From: Eretmocerus hayati | Taxonomy: Eukaryota > Arthropoda > Insecta > Hymenoptera > Aphelinidae | Reading direction: 5' to 3' | Length of the DNA: 64,000 nt | NCBI GenBank assembly: GCA_029851415.1 | Contig: CM056742.1 | Span: forward strand, 61,328,454 to 61,392,453 | In this document: positions 12,712-23,195 of the stretch, in pieces | Position numbering within the stretch: the stretch's first letter is position 1 | How the letters are laid out: each line of letters opens with the position of its first letter | Position numbers and translations under genes: made by a program | Notes under the pieces: generated by a model | Told to the model about the DNA's origin: nothing | The model's input: the letters and a program-made list of their open reading frames with translations, nothing else | The model's database searches: none

Positions 12712-13018
12712 TGACCACGGCTGTTCCGGTGCCTATCTGACCCGGTTCAAGAAGAGGACATCCGCAGCATGTCAGTCATGCGGGGATAACTGGGATGACG
12801 CTGAACATGCATTGTTCACGTGCAACGACACCCGAAGAGAGCGCGCCGAGTTGGATGGATGGCTTGGTGCTCAACTAGCACCTGAGAATCTCGCCCCGTA
12901 CTTGCTCCGCAACCAGGAGACATGGGATAGAGTCACCGGATACATCAAGCTGGTGATGACCCGTAAGGAGGAGAAAGAGAGGAAAGTGAGGCGCCTCGAA
13001 GCAGGCGAATCACAATGA
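12712..13018 (+). pseudogene. R1-clade ORF2, C-terminal part
   Basis: This continues the frame that stops at 7475. It carries the conserved R1 block HGCSGAYLTRF and the terminal zinc-binding motif CQSCGDNWDDAEHALFTC (CX2C, then H and C), followed by the usual tail LRNQETWDRVTGYI. It ends with TGA at 13016-13018. In R1-type enzymes this motif contributes to nucleic-acid binding. This part has no stop or frameshift. Confidence 0.85.
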
Positions 13019-13483
13019 GTCTGCGAATTCAATCAGAAGAGGTCTAAATGGTTCCAGGAGGAACATGATGCACTGGAGAGGGAAGGAAGAAGAGAGAAGA
13101 TCGAAGATTGAAGATTGAAGAAAGAAAAGAGAAGAAAGAAGAATGAAGAGATGGAAGAAGATCGAAGGAAGAGAAACAACACTTGCGAGTCGTGAGGAGA
13201 GAGACGCTCGATCCTGAGCGGGAGACACCGCTGGCGCTGAAGTAATGCTCACGTGGTGTCGGAGCCGGAATGGTAAGTTGGTAGATCTCTCCTTGTCCAA
13301 TGGCCGGCGTCAACGGAGAAGGAAGAGAGGGTTTACCCGGTTCGGATGGCCGTATCGATGCGGATTCCCGCCCGGGACCGTTGGGAAGGTGCTGGCCAGC
13401 CGTGTTTGGCTAACCGGTGCCTCTCTTTCGTACGTCGCAGAGTAGTATTCGCCCTACAACTACTTAAGAAAAAAAAAAAAAAA
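13019..13483 (+). other. R1-clade 3' UTR with A tail
   Basis: About 450 bp of purine-rich then GC-rich sequence, ending in 15 A residues at 13469-13483. Parts (CGCTCGATCCTGAGCG and CTGAAGTAATGCTCACG) recur in the second copy near 13845-13895, which supports homologous 3' UTRs. Confidence 0.75.
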
Positions 13484-14131
13484 GAACCCGAAGAGAGCGC
13501 GCCGAGATGGATGAATGGCTGGGTGTTAACACCTGAGAATCTCGTCCCGTACTTGTTTCACAACCCGGAGACATGGGCTAGAGTCACCGGATACATTAAG
13601 TTGGCGATGACCCGTAAGGAGGAGAAAAGGAGGGAAGTGACGCGCCTCGAAGCAGGCGAATTACATTGAGTCTGCCGATTCAAACAGGAGAGGTCCGAAT
13701 AGTTCCAGGAGGGATATGACGGACTAAAGAGGGAAGAAAGAAGGGAGAAGAGAGAAGGAAGAAGAAAGAGAGGGGAATAGGAAAAATGAAGTTAGAAGAT
13801 GCCGATAAGTGACCGAAGAGAGAAGATAAAGAAGAGGACCGCTCGCTATCGAGCGCGGGACATGCCGCTCATCCTGAAGTAATACTCACGCGGTTCCGGG
13901 CTGAGACGGTAGATGCAGGTGGATCTCCTTCTTGATTGCCCGATGCTCCGGACATGAGGGGGGAGGGATTTTACACGGCCGGGCCCACCTCTTGGTGGGC
14001 CCCACCCAAACCCCTGTCCCGCGTGGTATGGCATGCGTGGACTATGCGTAGTCCGCGTAAGCTGAACCAATCCGGTGTCTGGAGACGGATCCGAGGGATC
14101 TTGAGGCAGATTTTGCCCTCTCACCACCTTG

Positions 14132-14139
<8 letters not shown>
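13484..14139 (+). mobile_element. Second, 5'-truncated R1-clade copy in tandem
   Basis: It starts right after the A tail of the first copy. Positions 13488-13668 match 12830-13018 (CCCGAAGAGAGCGCGCCGAG; TGGGTGTTAACACCTGAGAA), giving the last ~60 codons of ORF2 with a stop at 13666-13668. A diverged 3' UTR follows and ends in an A8 run that passes directly into (GA)n. The arrangement is head to tail. Confidence 0.8.

Positions 14140-14187
<48 letters not shown>
14140..14187. repeat. (GA)n microsatellite, about 24 units
   Basis: It lies exactly between the A-rich end of the truncated R1 copy on the left and the 3' end of a minus-strand LINE on the right. Confidence 0.95.
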
Positions 14188-14191
<4 letters not shown>

Positions 14192-14375
14192 AATTTGATT
14201 ATGCCGAGGTCTTGGTAGACTGCATGGCGAAAGAAAATTCACATGTAATACACAGGGTATAAGATACGGATATGATCAATAGGAAAAATGAATAAAAATC
14301 AAGCGCATTCGTAAGATATACATACTAATTAACAAGTGCTGTCTAATTTAAAATAAAATTTTGGTTCGATTCACA
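14188..14375 (-). other. LINE 3' UTR
   Basis: AT-rich trailer after the ORF2 stop at 14376. It ends at CATAATCAAATTGTTAT directly followed by (CT)n on the minus strand. Confidence 0.6.
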
Positions 14376-15233
14376 TTATTTCATATCAGTTGGCAGAGCG
14401 ACACTTCTTACAGGCCAATGGATATGAAACCGAAGCCTGGTAGTGAGTGATCGGGAATAAATTCCCCATTCATGATTATTGAGTTCCTCTTCATCATTAT
14501 CATGCTCGAGTGAAGTTACTCCGAATGCTTCAATGGGTTTAATTCGACGATTACTATTTGGTATCGAATTCCATTTTTTCGACGCTTGTAGGAAGAGAGC
14601 TCCATCATACGCTTTTGTGCGGGATGTGGGAATGAGTAAACGCGTTGATTGTGACCTAGGTGAACGTCGCACTTCGTCGTCAAGTAGCTTGAAAAGTTTA
14701 TCCATGTATTCTGGTAATGATGTTGTGAGAATTCCATATAATTGCACAAACGAAAAGTAATTCCGACGCGACGCCAGGGATAACCATCTAAGTCTTCGGC
14801 TATATGGTTTCAATGGTGCACCTCTTCCTAAATGGTAATTGAATCTCACACACATATTACACAGCCTTATAAGTTTGGTAGCAAGATAACCAGACATATC
14901 ATTGTATACAAGACAGGCATAGTCAAAATGTGGAATGGCCAGAGCAGTAATGAGCATTCGCTTAACATCTGGGGACAAAAAATGGCCACGGTACCGGAGA
15001 AGATGTAAGACTCCATTCACCTTTGAACAAATGCTAGCGATATGGGCATTCCACGAAAGATCCTGACTGGATATTACGCCTAGGTTCTTGACGACGGGTT
15101 GTAGATGAATCGTAATACCGTTGACTGGGATGGGCGGCAAAGAGCTCAGATCTGACCTCATATGATGTTAGACAGATGCATACAAAATTGCTTTCCATTT
15201 GGGATATTCAGTTCCAACCCATTACGTAACGAC
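14376..15233 (-). pseudogene. LINE ORF2, RT C-terminal domain
   Basis: Contains PVVKNLGVISSQDLSWNAHI, the 'LGV..D..L.W..HI' block that follows the RT thumb in CR1/Jockey elements. Then come FDYACLVYNDMSGYLATKL, the RLRWLSLASRRNYFSFVQLY segment and the terminal FLQASKKWNSIPNSNR (the 'WN.LP..' tail). The frame from 15161 is intact to the stop; above it a TGA separates it from the part leading to the hAT insertion site (LRNGLELN at 15233). This is the carboxyl part of an RT that also needs the piece at 19626-20632. Confidence 0.8.
15226..15233. repeat. 8-bp target duplication, left copy
   Basis: GTAACGAC immediately left of the CAGGGTTTGTAAC terminus. The identical octamer is at 19618-19625. 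The LINE frame is continuous when one copy is removed with the insert. Confidence 0.88.
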
Positions 15234-15890
15234 CAGGGTTTGTAACCAAACTAAATTAAACGAAATTATTGAATATGTTTCGTTTCGTTTATTGGAAAAC
15301 GAAACTAAAAGAAATCAATCATAATTTCGTTCCTGAAAAACGAAACTAAACGTAAACATTATATCCACAGAATTAGGTAAACGAAACAAAACATAATTAT
15401 TCTGATTTTCGTTTCGTTGAACAGAGATGAAAACATATTCAGAAGCAATTGAGTTTCGTTTCGTTCATTCAAAAACGAAACGAAACGAAATTGATCCTGA
15501 TTTTGTTGATGAGAAACGAAACCAAACAGAAACGAATTACGATTCATTAGTTATGGAAATTGATCCCAACCAAAATTTTGTTGAGATAAACGAAAATAAA
15601 CTAAATCAAAATTAATCATGTTTATGATAAACGAAACTAAACGAAATCAAAATTAATTATGTTTATGATAAACAAAACTAAACGTAATCGAGACAAATCA
15701 ACATAATTCAGAACGTTGAGCCAAGCCAAACCCCCCCCCCCCGCCCCATCAGGTCTGTGCAACACTTCGGCGCAATAACGGTAAAGAACAGTATATACGT
15801 GTCGTGTGATACAGTTTGATTTCGGACAGATCGTATGAACAATGGGGATGGCCGAATGTGTGTGTGTGTGTGAGTGTGTGTAGGGAGGGG
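15234..15890 (+). repeat. First copy of hAT-type repeat (left end)
   Basis: Homologous over its length to 18490-19130, including the GCAACACTTCGGCGCAATAA segment near 15757. It continues beyond the homology with GT repeats (15860-15880), a G12 run (16001-16012) and then unrelated sequence. Its own right terminus was not found. Confidence 0.8.
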
Positions 15891-17396
15891 GTGGATAGGG
15901 AGCACTGGGAGGCTACAGTGTGATAGCTGTGGAGTCCTTCCTCGATAAAGGCCTGGAGTCCTCGTGCTGATTTCGTTAGCACACAACTATTATTTGGCGG
16001 GGGGGGGGGGGCTAGGTATGCCAAGAGGGGTCACCCAGGACCGACCCGAGAGTTAGACAGCAATCCATTGACTAAGAAACGAAAAATATCGAAATTCCAC
16101 GGAACAAATTTGACCACACAGTTCCTTTCATAAACAGTGTATCATTCCAGTGGCCATTGAACCGGAGATTTTTTCAGGAGGTTTGGCATAAGAAAAAAAT
16201 CTTGAGTGAAGCGTCCCACACATTGCAAGATATCCCATCGATTTGTGTATCCAAAGGATTTTCTTTGATCCATTTTAGGGTAGTTATAGGGCTCGACGAT
16301 AAAAAGGAATCCCTTGGGGTGGGCCACTTCTAGATGCGACAACAATTTTTCCATCCAATGGAATCATAGAAGATATTGTTGTTTGTTCCAAAATCTGCAG
16401 AGTTTGGTTCATGCGAATCATTTCAGGTACATTCTACTCCAAGTTGAGATCTCTCGGAAGAAGAGGGTTGGAGGTTCATTCGAAGAGCCATAACCACGCA
16501 CTCCTGCGTTATGTAAGGGTCAACCTAGATAATGTCGTGGGAATTATGATTGGTTTTGTATAACTTCACCAATTCCTCGTGTTTATTCATATTCAATTGC
16601 TCTCGAACTTCTACAAGTACGATACACTTAGAGACAACTCAACATTTTCTGGAAGACAGAACATTGGGATACAGTACGAAAATAAGTTCTTCAACGAAAA
16701 TACAAATATTGTTGTTACTGACCTCATAATAAAATTTTCAGAGCTGCATTACTGGTATCAGCTTGATGAATCCACCAATTAATAAACTTGTAGATCTGTA
16801 TGTCAGTGAGATCCGATATTGCTCGGATACAATCATTGTGCAGGGATACCTAAGTGGGATGTAAGAAACGCTCTATTGTAGTTATATCTACCTTGCTCGA
16901 GATTTGTGAGAATGTATACAGTACGCATAACTGGAGCTGCGACATTGTCAGTCTCGTTCTGCTGTTGACATCAAGGAATAAGTAATGTACACTATAGCAC
17001 GTGAGAGCAAATGAGACAGCAAACTCTAAAATTTGAAACAATATGGAGGCCTTGATGTCAACGTTGAAGCAGATAGAGACCCGCAGAACACAATTCCATT
17101 TTTCGATGGAGTTTTGGTAGTGACTGTACTTACCTATCCAAAGCAAATCAGCAAATATCGTTTCTAAGAAATATCGTATAATCCTATTATACTGATAGTT
17201 TTCTAAGCTATCGTCGCATTGCAGCGAACTCTGACAACTGATGCCTTGCTCCGATGCCTCGAATCGATCTTACACTCAGGAGTTCACGGATTCTTCGATC
17301 ATCCAATACTCCCGTATCCCTTAAAACTTTCAATTGAGGTAACGAGAGTCACGTAATCTGTCTGCAATTGACGAAGGCATAACGATGTGACTGGAT
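15891..17396. other. DNA carried inside the composite element
   Basis: No element family was recognised. It includes a 98-codon minus-strand frame (16850-17146) with hydrophobic segments and a 70-codon frame (16142-16354). Codon composition looks more protein-like than elsewhere in this interval, so a captured gene fragment is possible. Confidence 0.35.
16850..17146 (-). CDS. Hypothetical fragment with hydrophobic segments
   Basis: A 98-residue open frame. Residues about 33-60 (ASILFQILEFAVSFALTCYS) could form a membrane segment, flanked by polar stretches. This would fit a fragment of a multi-pass insect receptor, but no diagnostic motif is visible and I cannot name it. It lies in DNA trapped between the two hAT-type copies. 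It may be chance. Confidence 0.2.
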   Translation of the reverse strand: MLWIGKYSHYQNSIEKWNCVLRVSICFNVDIKASILFQILEFAVSFALTCYSVHYLFLDVNSRTRLTMSQLQLCVLYTFSQISSKVDITTIERFLHPT

Positions 17397-17397
17397 G

Positions 17398-18302
17398 CCA
17401 GGGTGTCTATCAGAATCTTTGCAAGGCAAAGAAGGACTTTCTAAGGACTTTTGAAGGACCGAAACCGGACAATGTAAGGACTTGGTTTTGTGAGCTACAT
17501 GCTCATCGAGCACCCAAATACCATTCTTAAATCAACTACTAACTATAATTTTTTATGTAATAACTTAATTTGTAAGTGTCCTCACAATAGTTGAAAAATG
17601 AAAGATCCTGAGATTTCATCCTCAGAGTATCTTCTTGCTGTGACGATGAATTTTTTCAATACAGCAATTACTGTCCAAGTTATACCGAGTTTTTTTCAAA
17701 CCTCTGTCAATGCTCACGATGGGATCTGGTACAGATCGCTATGCAACTAACGACTCTTCGTCGAGGTTTTTACCACAAAACTCATTGTATTCTAAACTTG
17801 AAGAGTCCTTTTGGGCCACTGCATTGCTGTGAGAGAAGATTTTTCTCATATAAATGCTGAGCTAGTGCGTGCGATCTACTTTTTTATGTAATAATCGAAC
17901 TCACGAGCAAATCGAGTAAGATCTATGAAAACGCTAATTCTGCGCATTGAATTCTTTCAATCCCTCCTGAACCCCCCCCCCACCCCCCCGCGAGACCTTT
18001 CTCGAAATCTCCACCAAGATGGTCGGGACCAATTTTTAAATTTCTACACTCGTTCAGAAAAATCTCTAGTAGTATATGGAAAATCTACGAGCGTGCTGGC
18101 ACTGATGGCATCTTTTTTTTCTTATTTCTCAATTACTTTGAGAAGTTATTCTGCAAGACATTCTATTGCTTGCTTCCGAATTCCAAATAAGTAAGGACCT
18201 AGCTATGCAAATAAGGACTTCCTAAGGACATAAGGACTTTTCAAATCAAATAAGGACATTCTAAGGGCTAAAAGGACTGGAAGGACCGGTAGACACCCTG
18301 GA
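17398..18302. mobile_element. Small TIR element with CAGGGTGTCTA ends
   Basis: The left end reads CAGGGTGTCTA and the right end TAGACACCCTG, with TGGATGC on both sides (its exact placement against the TIR is ambiguous). Subterminal AAGGACTTT/AAGTCCTT repeats lie at both ends. There is no coding region, consistent with a non-autonomous hAT-type element. A poly-C stretch lies at 17971-17988. Confidence 0.6.
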
Positions 18303-18489
18303 TGCGAGTAGCACAGTAGCACATTGAGGCGGCCACCTGTGACACTGTCGGACCTGTGTCTTTGTGGCGTGCTGCGTATATGGCTCGTGAGAAACTGTAA
18401 AACCAAAGTTACCAAAAGATTGATGGAACGATACAGACTAATTGATCATGTTGAGCGCAATCGGAAACCAAGTTTTTCATAATTTGTAC

Positions 18490-19617
18490 CAGGGTTTGTA
18501 ACTAAACTAAATTAAACGAAATTATTGAATATGTTTCGTTTCGTTTATTGGAAAACGAAACTAAACGAAATCAATCATAATTTCGTTCATGAAAAACGAA
18601 ACTAAACGTAAACATTATATCCACAGAATTAGGTAAACGAAACAAAACATAATTATTCTGATTTTCGTTTCGTTGAACAGAGATGAAAACATATTCAAAA
18701 GCAATTGAGTTTCATTTCGTTCATTCAATAACGAAACGAAACGAATTTGATCCTGATTTCGTTGATGAGAAACGAAACCAAACAGAAACGAATTACGATT
18801 CATTAGTTATGGAAATTGATTCCAACCGAAATTTGGTTGAGATCAACGAAAATAAACGAAATCAAAATCAATCATGTTTATGATAAACGAAACTAAACGA
18901 AATCAAAATTAATCATGTTTATGATAAACGAAACTAAACGTGATCGAAACAAATCAACATAATTCGAAACATTGAGCCAAGCCAACCCCGCCTCCATCAA
19001 ATCTGTGCAACACTTCGGCGCAATAACGGTAAAGAACAGTATATACGTGTCGTGTGATACAGTTTGATTTCGGCCAGATCGTATGAACAATGGGGATGGC
19101 CGAATGTGAGTCTGTGTGAGTGTGTGTAGGGAAAAATCGATTTCGTTTAGTTTCGTTTATAATAAACATAATTCATATCAATTTCGTTTAGTTCCGTTTA
19201 TCATAATGATAATCGAAATCACTTTCGTTTAGTTTCCTCCCCTAAAACGAAATAGTTTCGTTTGATTTCGTTTGGTTTTCTGACGAAACATCTCGATTAT
19301 GTTCCGTTTCGTTTATTGTAACCGTAATTATGCATGATTAACGTTTCGTTTCGTTTCTCTCACCGACATTTTTGTTGGGATTCATTAAGTTTCTAGCTCA
19401 ACCATAATTCGTTTTTGTTTAGTTTCGTTTCTCAAAAAAGGAATGAAAAACGTAATTCAAATCAAATTATTAGGTTTAGTTTCGTTCATGGAAATAACTA
19501 AACTAAATTCTGGAATTTTGATTATGGTTATTGAAAAACGAAACGAAACTGAACATTATCGAAATTTCACCGAAATAAACGAAACGAAACGAAACATAAG
19601 TTTCGTTACAAACCCTG
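18490..19617. mobile_element. Second copy of hAT-type repeat (short, complete ends)
   Basis: It begins CAGGGTTTGTAAC and ends GTTACAAACCCTG. The left half matches 15234-15890. The right half carries the complementary AACGAAACGAAAC-type motifs. It is about 1.13 kb without coding potential, so MITE-like. Confidence 0.75.
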
Positions 19618-19625
19618 GTAACGAC
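19618..19625. repeat. 8-bp target duplication, right copy
   Basis: GTAACGAC, identical to 15226-15233. Confidence 0.88.
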
Positions 19626-20632
19626 CAATCAAATATTCGACAATTATCATCATCAAGCCTACGGATAGTCTCAGTAAGATCACATGGTTTACATTGTACG
19701 TATAGCTGTCAGTCGTCAGCAAATAGTATAGCTCTACAGTAACGTCAAATTGATCGTACTGGGTTGATGAGAATTGAAAATATGATTGGCTCTGGATTCG
19801 AGCCTTGAGGAAAGCAAGAGTCGTTTGGTAGAAACTCAGTTTGATTATTGTCCTGGCCGATGATTGCTTGAGATCGCCCGCTTAAGTATGAGTGGATACA
19901 TCGTAATGAGGATTTCAAGAAATTCATCAGCTTTATCCTTCCTAGTAACACGGCATGATCGATGCCATCAAAAGCGGATTCATAATCGAATAAAATCTGG
20001 ATAGTAACTAGCCCATTTTCAATACCATGTCTGATGTCTTCTGATACTTTTAATAAGGCAGTTTGCGTCCTGAAGTAATTACGGAAACCTGACTGGAATG
20101 GAGGCAGAAGCTTATTACTCTCTAGATGCTGAATGAGTTGATAGGTTATGGTTGTGTCGAGAACCTTAGCTAGATGTGAGACGTTGGCAATTGGTCTTGT
20201 TCCTGCAGGTGATGCTGGCACTCGGACCTCACTCAATGGAATGGCTGGCGAACTTTTCCACCGATCAGGATACTGGCGAGTGGAAATAGACAAATCGAAT
20301 GGGACTGTGAGATGAAGTACCAGAAAACTCAAAACCGATTTGAGGAATGAAAGACACAGACCATCACTGCTTTCTCCTTCCAACTTTGGGAGGCAATCTT
20401 GCAATGCTTCGTAAACGTCTAGCCCATTAACCTGCTCTATCGAGTATGGTGGAGCTGTTGGTTTGACAGGCATTTGTATGATTTCTTCCAGCTGAGCAAG
20501 AGAGCAATTTTTATGAACACGAGGATCATTTGAGTGATGTTGCATGAGTTCAGTCGCAAAGAATTTGGTCAGGGACGTTACACCCACATGATAAATATAT
20601 AAAAATGTATAAATATGTGTCTTTTTGGTCAA
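19626..20632 (-). pseudogene. LINE ORF2, RT palm and fingers
   Basis: The minus-strand frame has RPIANVSHLAKVLDTTITYQL, LPPFQSGFRNYFRTQTALLK (the 'QSGFR..hsT.tAL' block) and ILFDYESAFDGIDHAVLL (catalytic Asp of motif A in FDYESAFD). SCFPQGSNPEPIIFSI corresponds to 'G.PQGS.LGP..F'. After a frameshift near 19745, the FADD box lies at 19712-19723, followed at once by an in-frame TGA (19709-19711). The copy is inactive. It continues across the hAT insertion to 15233. Confidence 0.82.
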
Positions 20633-20750
20633 GGAAGATGAGAATTATCACAGAAAGTGACTAGTAATTTTGAGGCATCGAAAGATGCATGAAAGTCAAG
20701 GGAGAGAATGATGAGATACATTTTCATATACATATATCAGTCTTCACAAG
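20590..20750 (-). repeat. LINE 3'-UTR-like fragment inside LINE ORF2
   Basis: ATTATCACAGAAAGTGACTA and CATATATCAGTCTT are shared with 2040-2160, the 3' UTR of the truncated LINE at 1903-2478. Here the segment separates endonuclease from RT, so it marks an insertion or recombination within this LINE. Confidence 0.65.
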
Positions 20751-20985
20751 AACGATAATGATTTTGTGACTGGAATCTCCACACAGCCGGCGTAACGAGC
20801 CAAACAGCCCATCATCCTTCTGCATGGCAATTTTTGGGGGTCTATAGATTACCATGACTAATATTGGGGTTGAGCTGCCTTGCTGTACGCTACAGAGAAG
20901 AATTTCAGGCACGCCAGGTTTCCCCGGCCCAAAAGTATTCAACGAAATAATCTCCCCAACTTTGGAGTCATTGCGCACATACAAG
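20724..20985 (-). pseudogene. LINE ORF2, endonuclease middle part
   Basis: Encodes LYVRNDSKVGEI, then LVMVIYRPPK (conserved 'Y.PP' box of AP-type LINE endonucleases) and SSHKIIIV. The expected 'GDFN' active-site motif is lost because an unrelated 3'-UTR-like fragment follows. It joins in frame to 29743-29946 across the CAAG duplication (GVAL then YVRND). Confidence 0.8.
20982..20985. repeat. 4-bp target duplication of LTR element, left
   Basis: CAAG directly left of the LTR. The same tetramer follows the right LTR at 29743-29746. Confidence 0.85.
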
Positions 20986-21953
20986 TGTCACGTCGGATTC
21001 TGAAATCCGATGGTAATGACTGATTTTTGAGCCTCGTGTTTCCACGAAAAGCTCGGGCTTCAGTCTAGCAGGAGAGTGAATTTTGTTTGAAAATTATGAA
21101 ATTTCTTCGCGAAATTTTACAGATTGCTTAGTGAAAAAGTCATGCATTCGCCCAAATGAAGTGCGAAATGCACCCTTTCCATAAGCATCTATGACTGCTC
21201 ATACTTGTCGGCACCTCGTCTCGGATTTATCCGTGACAGAGAGGCTACCAAGTGGTGAGCTGTCGCTTGTTTTAATAAATTTAATGAATAAGAGAAAGAA
21301 TACTCGTACCTTGATTGCTTGTGGATTTTTATAAAATTTAGGAGAAAATACTCTGAGAATCACTAAAAATTGGATAGATTTATTCGCGTAATTTAAAGTC
21401 TACAAAAAGTGATAGTTTTAGACGTAACACAAAAATTGAAATTTAGTTGAAGGAAAAAATATGAGACTCGCCCACGAGGGCGAGCACAACTGAACGGCTT
21501 GATGCCATGTCGAAGACTGCTGCCTGGAAAGACGTACAGAGTTTCCATGGCTATACTGATTTTGGGTGACGAAGAGGGAATACTCTGCGTCCCAGATATA
21601 AAAAGTATGTGGCGCCTTCTGATTGGCTGCTTATTTGGGTCTATGCCCGCTAGATTACCTAAACTTACGAACTAAAACACTCCAATACATTCCACGCTTG
21701 CCTACTAGAGGCGCACTCGTTTATCTCTAATGCCATCGCGTCATCGTATACTCGTGGAGAAGGTTGGGAAACGCATCTCTATAGCTGCGGGGAGAGAGAG
21801 GAAGCTTCCACAAGTCGTCGTATTTAAATCCTATGTCGTAATTTGGGTGACTCGAGAGTCAAGAAAGAGTGTCGTGTGCATACGAAAAGACGTGAATGTA
21901 TCAGGAAAGGAAATGAAAAAAAATCAAGTTAGAGAGATGGCTTCGACATCACA
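20986..21953 (-). repeat. 3' LTR (968 bp)
   Basis: On the minus strand it begins TGTGATGTCGAAGCC and ends CGACGTGACA. It contains inverted short repeats (AATCCGATGG/ATCGGATTTC at the 3' end). A TATAAAAAG motif at 21597-21605 is on the plus strand, opposite to the gag gene. Confidence 0.9.
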
Positions 21954-21963
21954 CCCCCACCCT
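21954..21963 (-). promoter_or_regulatory. Polypurine tract candidate
   Basis: AGGGTGGGGG on the minus strand, immediately upstream of the 3' LTR. This is where plus-strand DNA synthesis would prime. Confidence 0.65.
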
Positions 21964-23195
21964 GAAATGCTTGGTAGAGGCGCAAGACGAATAACAAGCA
22001 CCATCTGGGCCGAAAGAGTGTCAGATTTGATGAGATGTCTGAAGTAGAGTAAAAGAATAGTTCTCGAGGATTAAAGGGTTGAAAGTCATCGAAGGGAATG
22101 GATTGACTCACCCAGTCCACAAGATTGCGATATTGGCGATTAAGTCCAACCCATACCACTATGTTAAGTTAGGGTTGATTAAAGTGTTCTAAGCTGGTAC
22201 GAACAAGTCATGAACCAAACTGGAACATAATATCATTAATTGGAAGTCACTCGAACCTCCAATGGAATTCTTATTCATTAACTCTGTTGGTTTTTCAACT
22301 ATTCCCACCAAAATTCTAGGTAGGGTCAATCAGAGGTATGTAATATCTCGAATAGGATGTGACATTTTGTGTCATATCCAAGCAGTTGAGAGGATTTATC
22401 TTTTCTTTTTTTGGAAATGCTGATCAAATTGTCCTAGGATAACATTGTTGTTACTCATGAATCCAGTCGTATGATCAGGTGATTGTAGGTGAACAGATAG
22501 ATGAATAGATAGAAAATAACGACGGAGATTCTCATGTTCCAACTTGTGGTTTCTTCTAGGATAATTGAGGCAGAAGTTGAGGAAGAACGGGTACCCGATT
22601 GCAAGAAAACAGTAGTGTGACAACATCCGATCCAATCTATCCGAATAACACTCATCACCCATTCTCATAACCCATTCCTCAAGAACTAGACTACCTATTC
22701 AATGAAATTACATACTATAAGTCAATCTTAAAACTACTTAGCTTCCATGATAATTCTCGTGATAATTTCCACTTCGTATAGAGGATAAGATATGACTTAA
22801 AATCTAAAAATTGAATGAGATTACTTGATTATCTTAAATTAAGTACTAAAGAGATTATGTGCTGCTTCATTCGAATGTCTATACAATGATGCTTTTTGAA
22901 GTGATACTTCTGGTTTCGATACTGAAGTCAATATTCTGGTTTGAACAGTGATTGCGTGTTTCCGATCTGAATCATCGCTCATCTGTCCCATAAAAATTAT
23001 TTGATAGTGCCAGTATTCCCATTGGAGTATCCTCTGTCTATTTGTTTTCCAATCATTTCACATAAGGCTTTGTTGTGGTTCATATTCTCAAGCTGACCGA
23101 GAGAATGATCGGATTTAGGTCCATCATCGTATCTGTATATCCATTTACTACTGTACAAAACTGTTATGAACATCATTGTCTTCTGGAATCTGAAT
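21964..23195. other. Interior of LTR element between gag and 3' LTR
   Basis: About 1.2 kb of AT-rich DNA where pol would be expected. I see no RT or integrase motif in either strand. Confidence 0.5.

Larger units (their letters stand above)
15234..19617. mobile_element. Composite hAT-type element (two ends plus intervening DNA)
   Basis: The outer termini are CAGGGTTTGTAAC and its reverse complement (hAT elements commonly begin CAGGG and make 8-bp duplications), flanked by GTAACGAC on both sides. The interior has two partial copies of one family: 15234 to about 15890 and 18490-19617. The left end of the second copy is flanked by ATTTGTAC, which is not the octamer at its right end, so the second copy did not insert alone. 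About 2.5 kb of unrelated DNA lies between. No transposase was seen. The motif AAACGAAACTAAACGAAA and variants repeat throughout both copies in both orientations. Confidence 0.72.

Noticed and set aside
21597..21605. TATAAAAAG in the 968-bp LTR as the element promoter
   Set aside because: It is on the plus strand, while gag, the primer site and the purine tract indicate minus orientation. An antisense promoter remains possible.
21730..22047. Plus-strand frame of 105 codons in the LTR (and its twin at 29519)
   Set aside because: It lies inside the LTR and runs past its end into different sequence in the two copies, so it is unlikely to be a gene.
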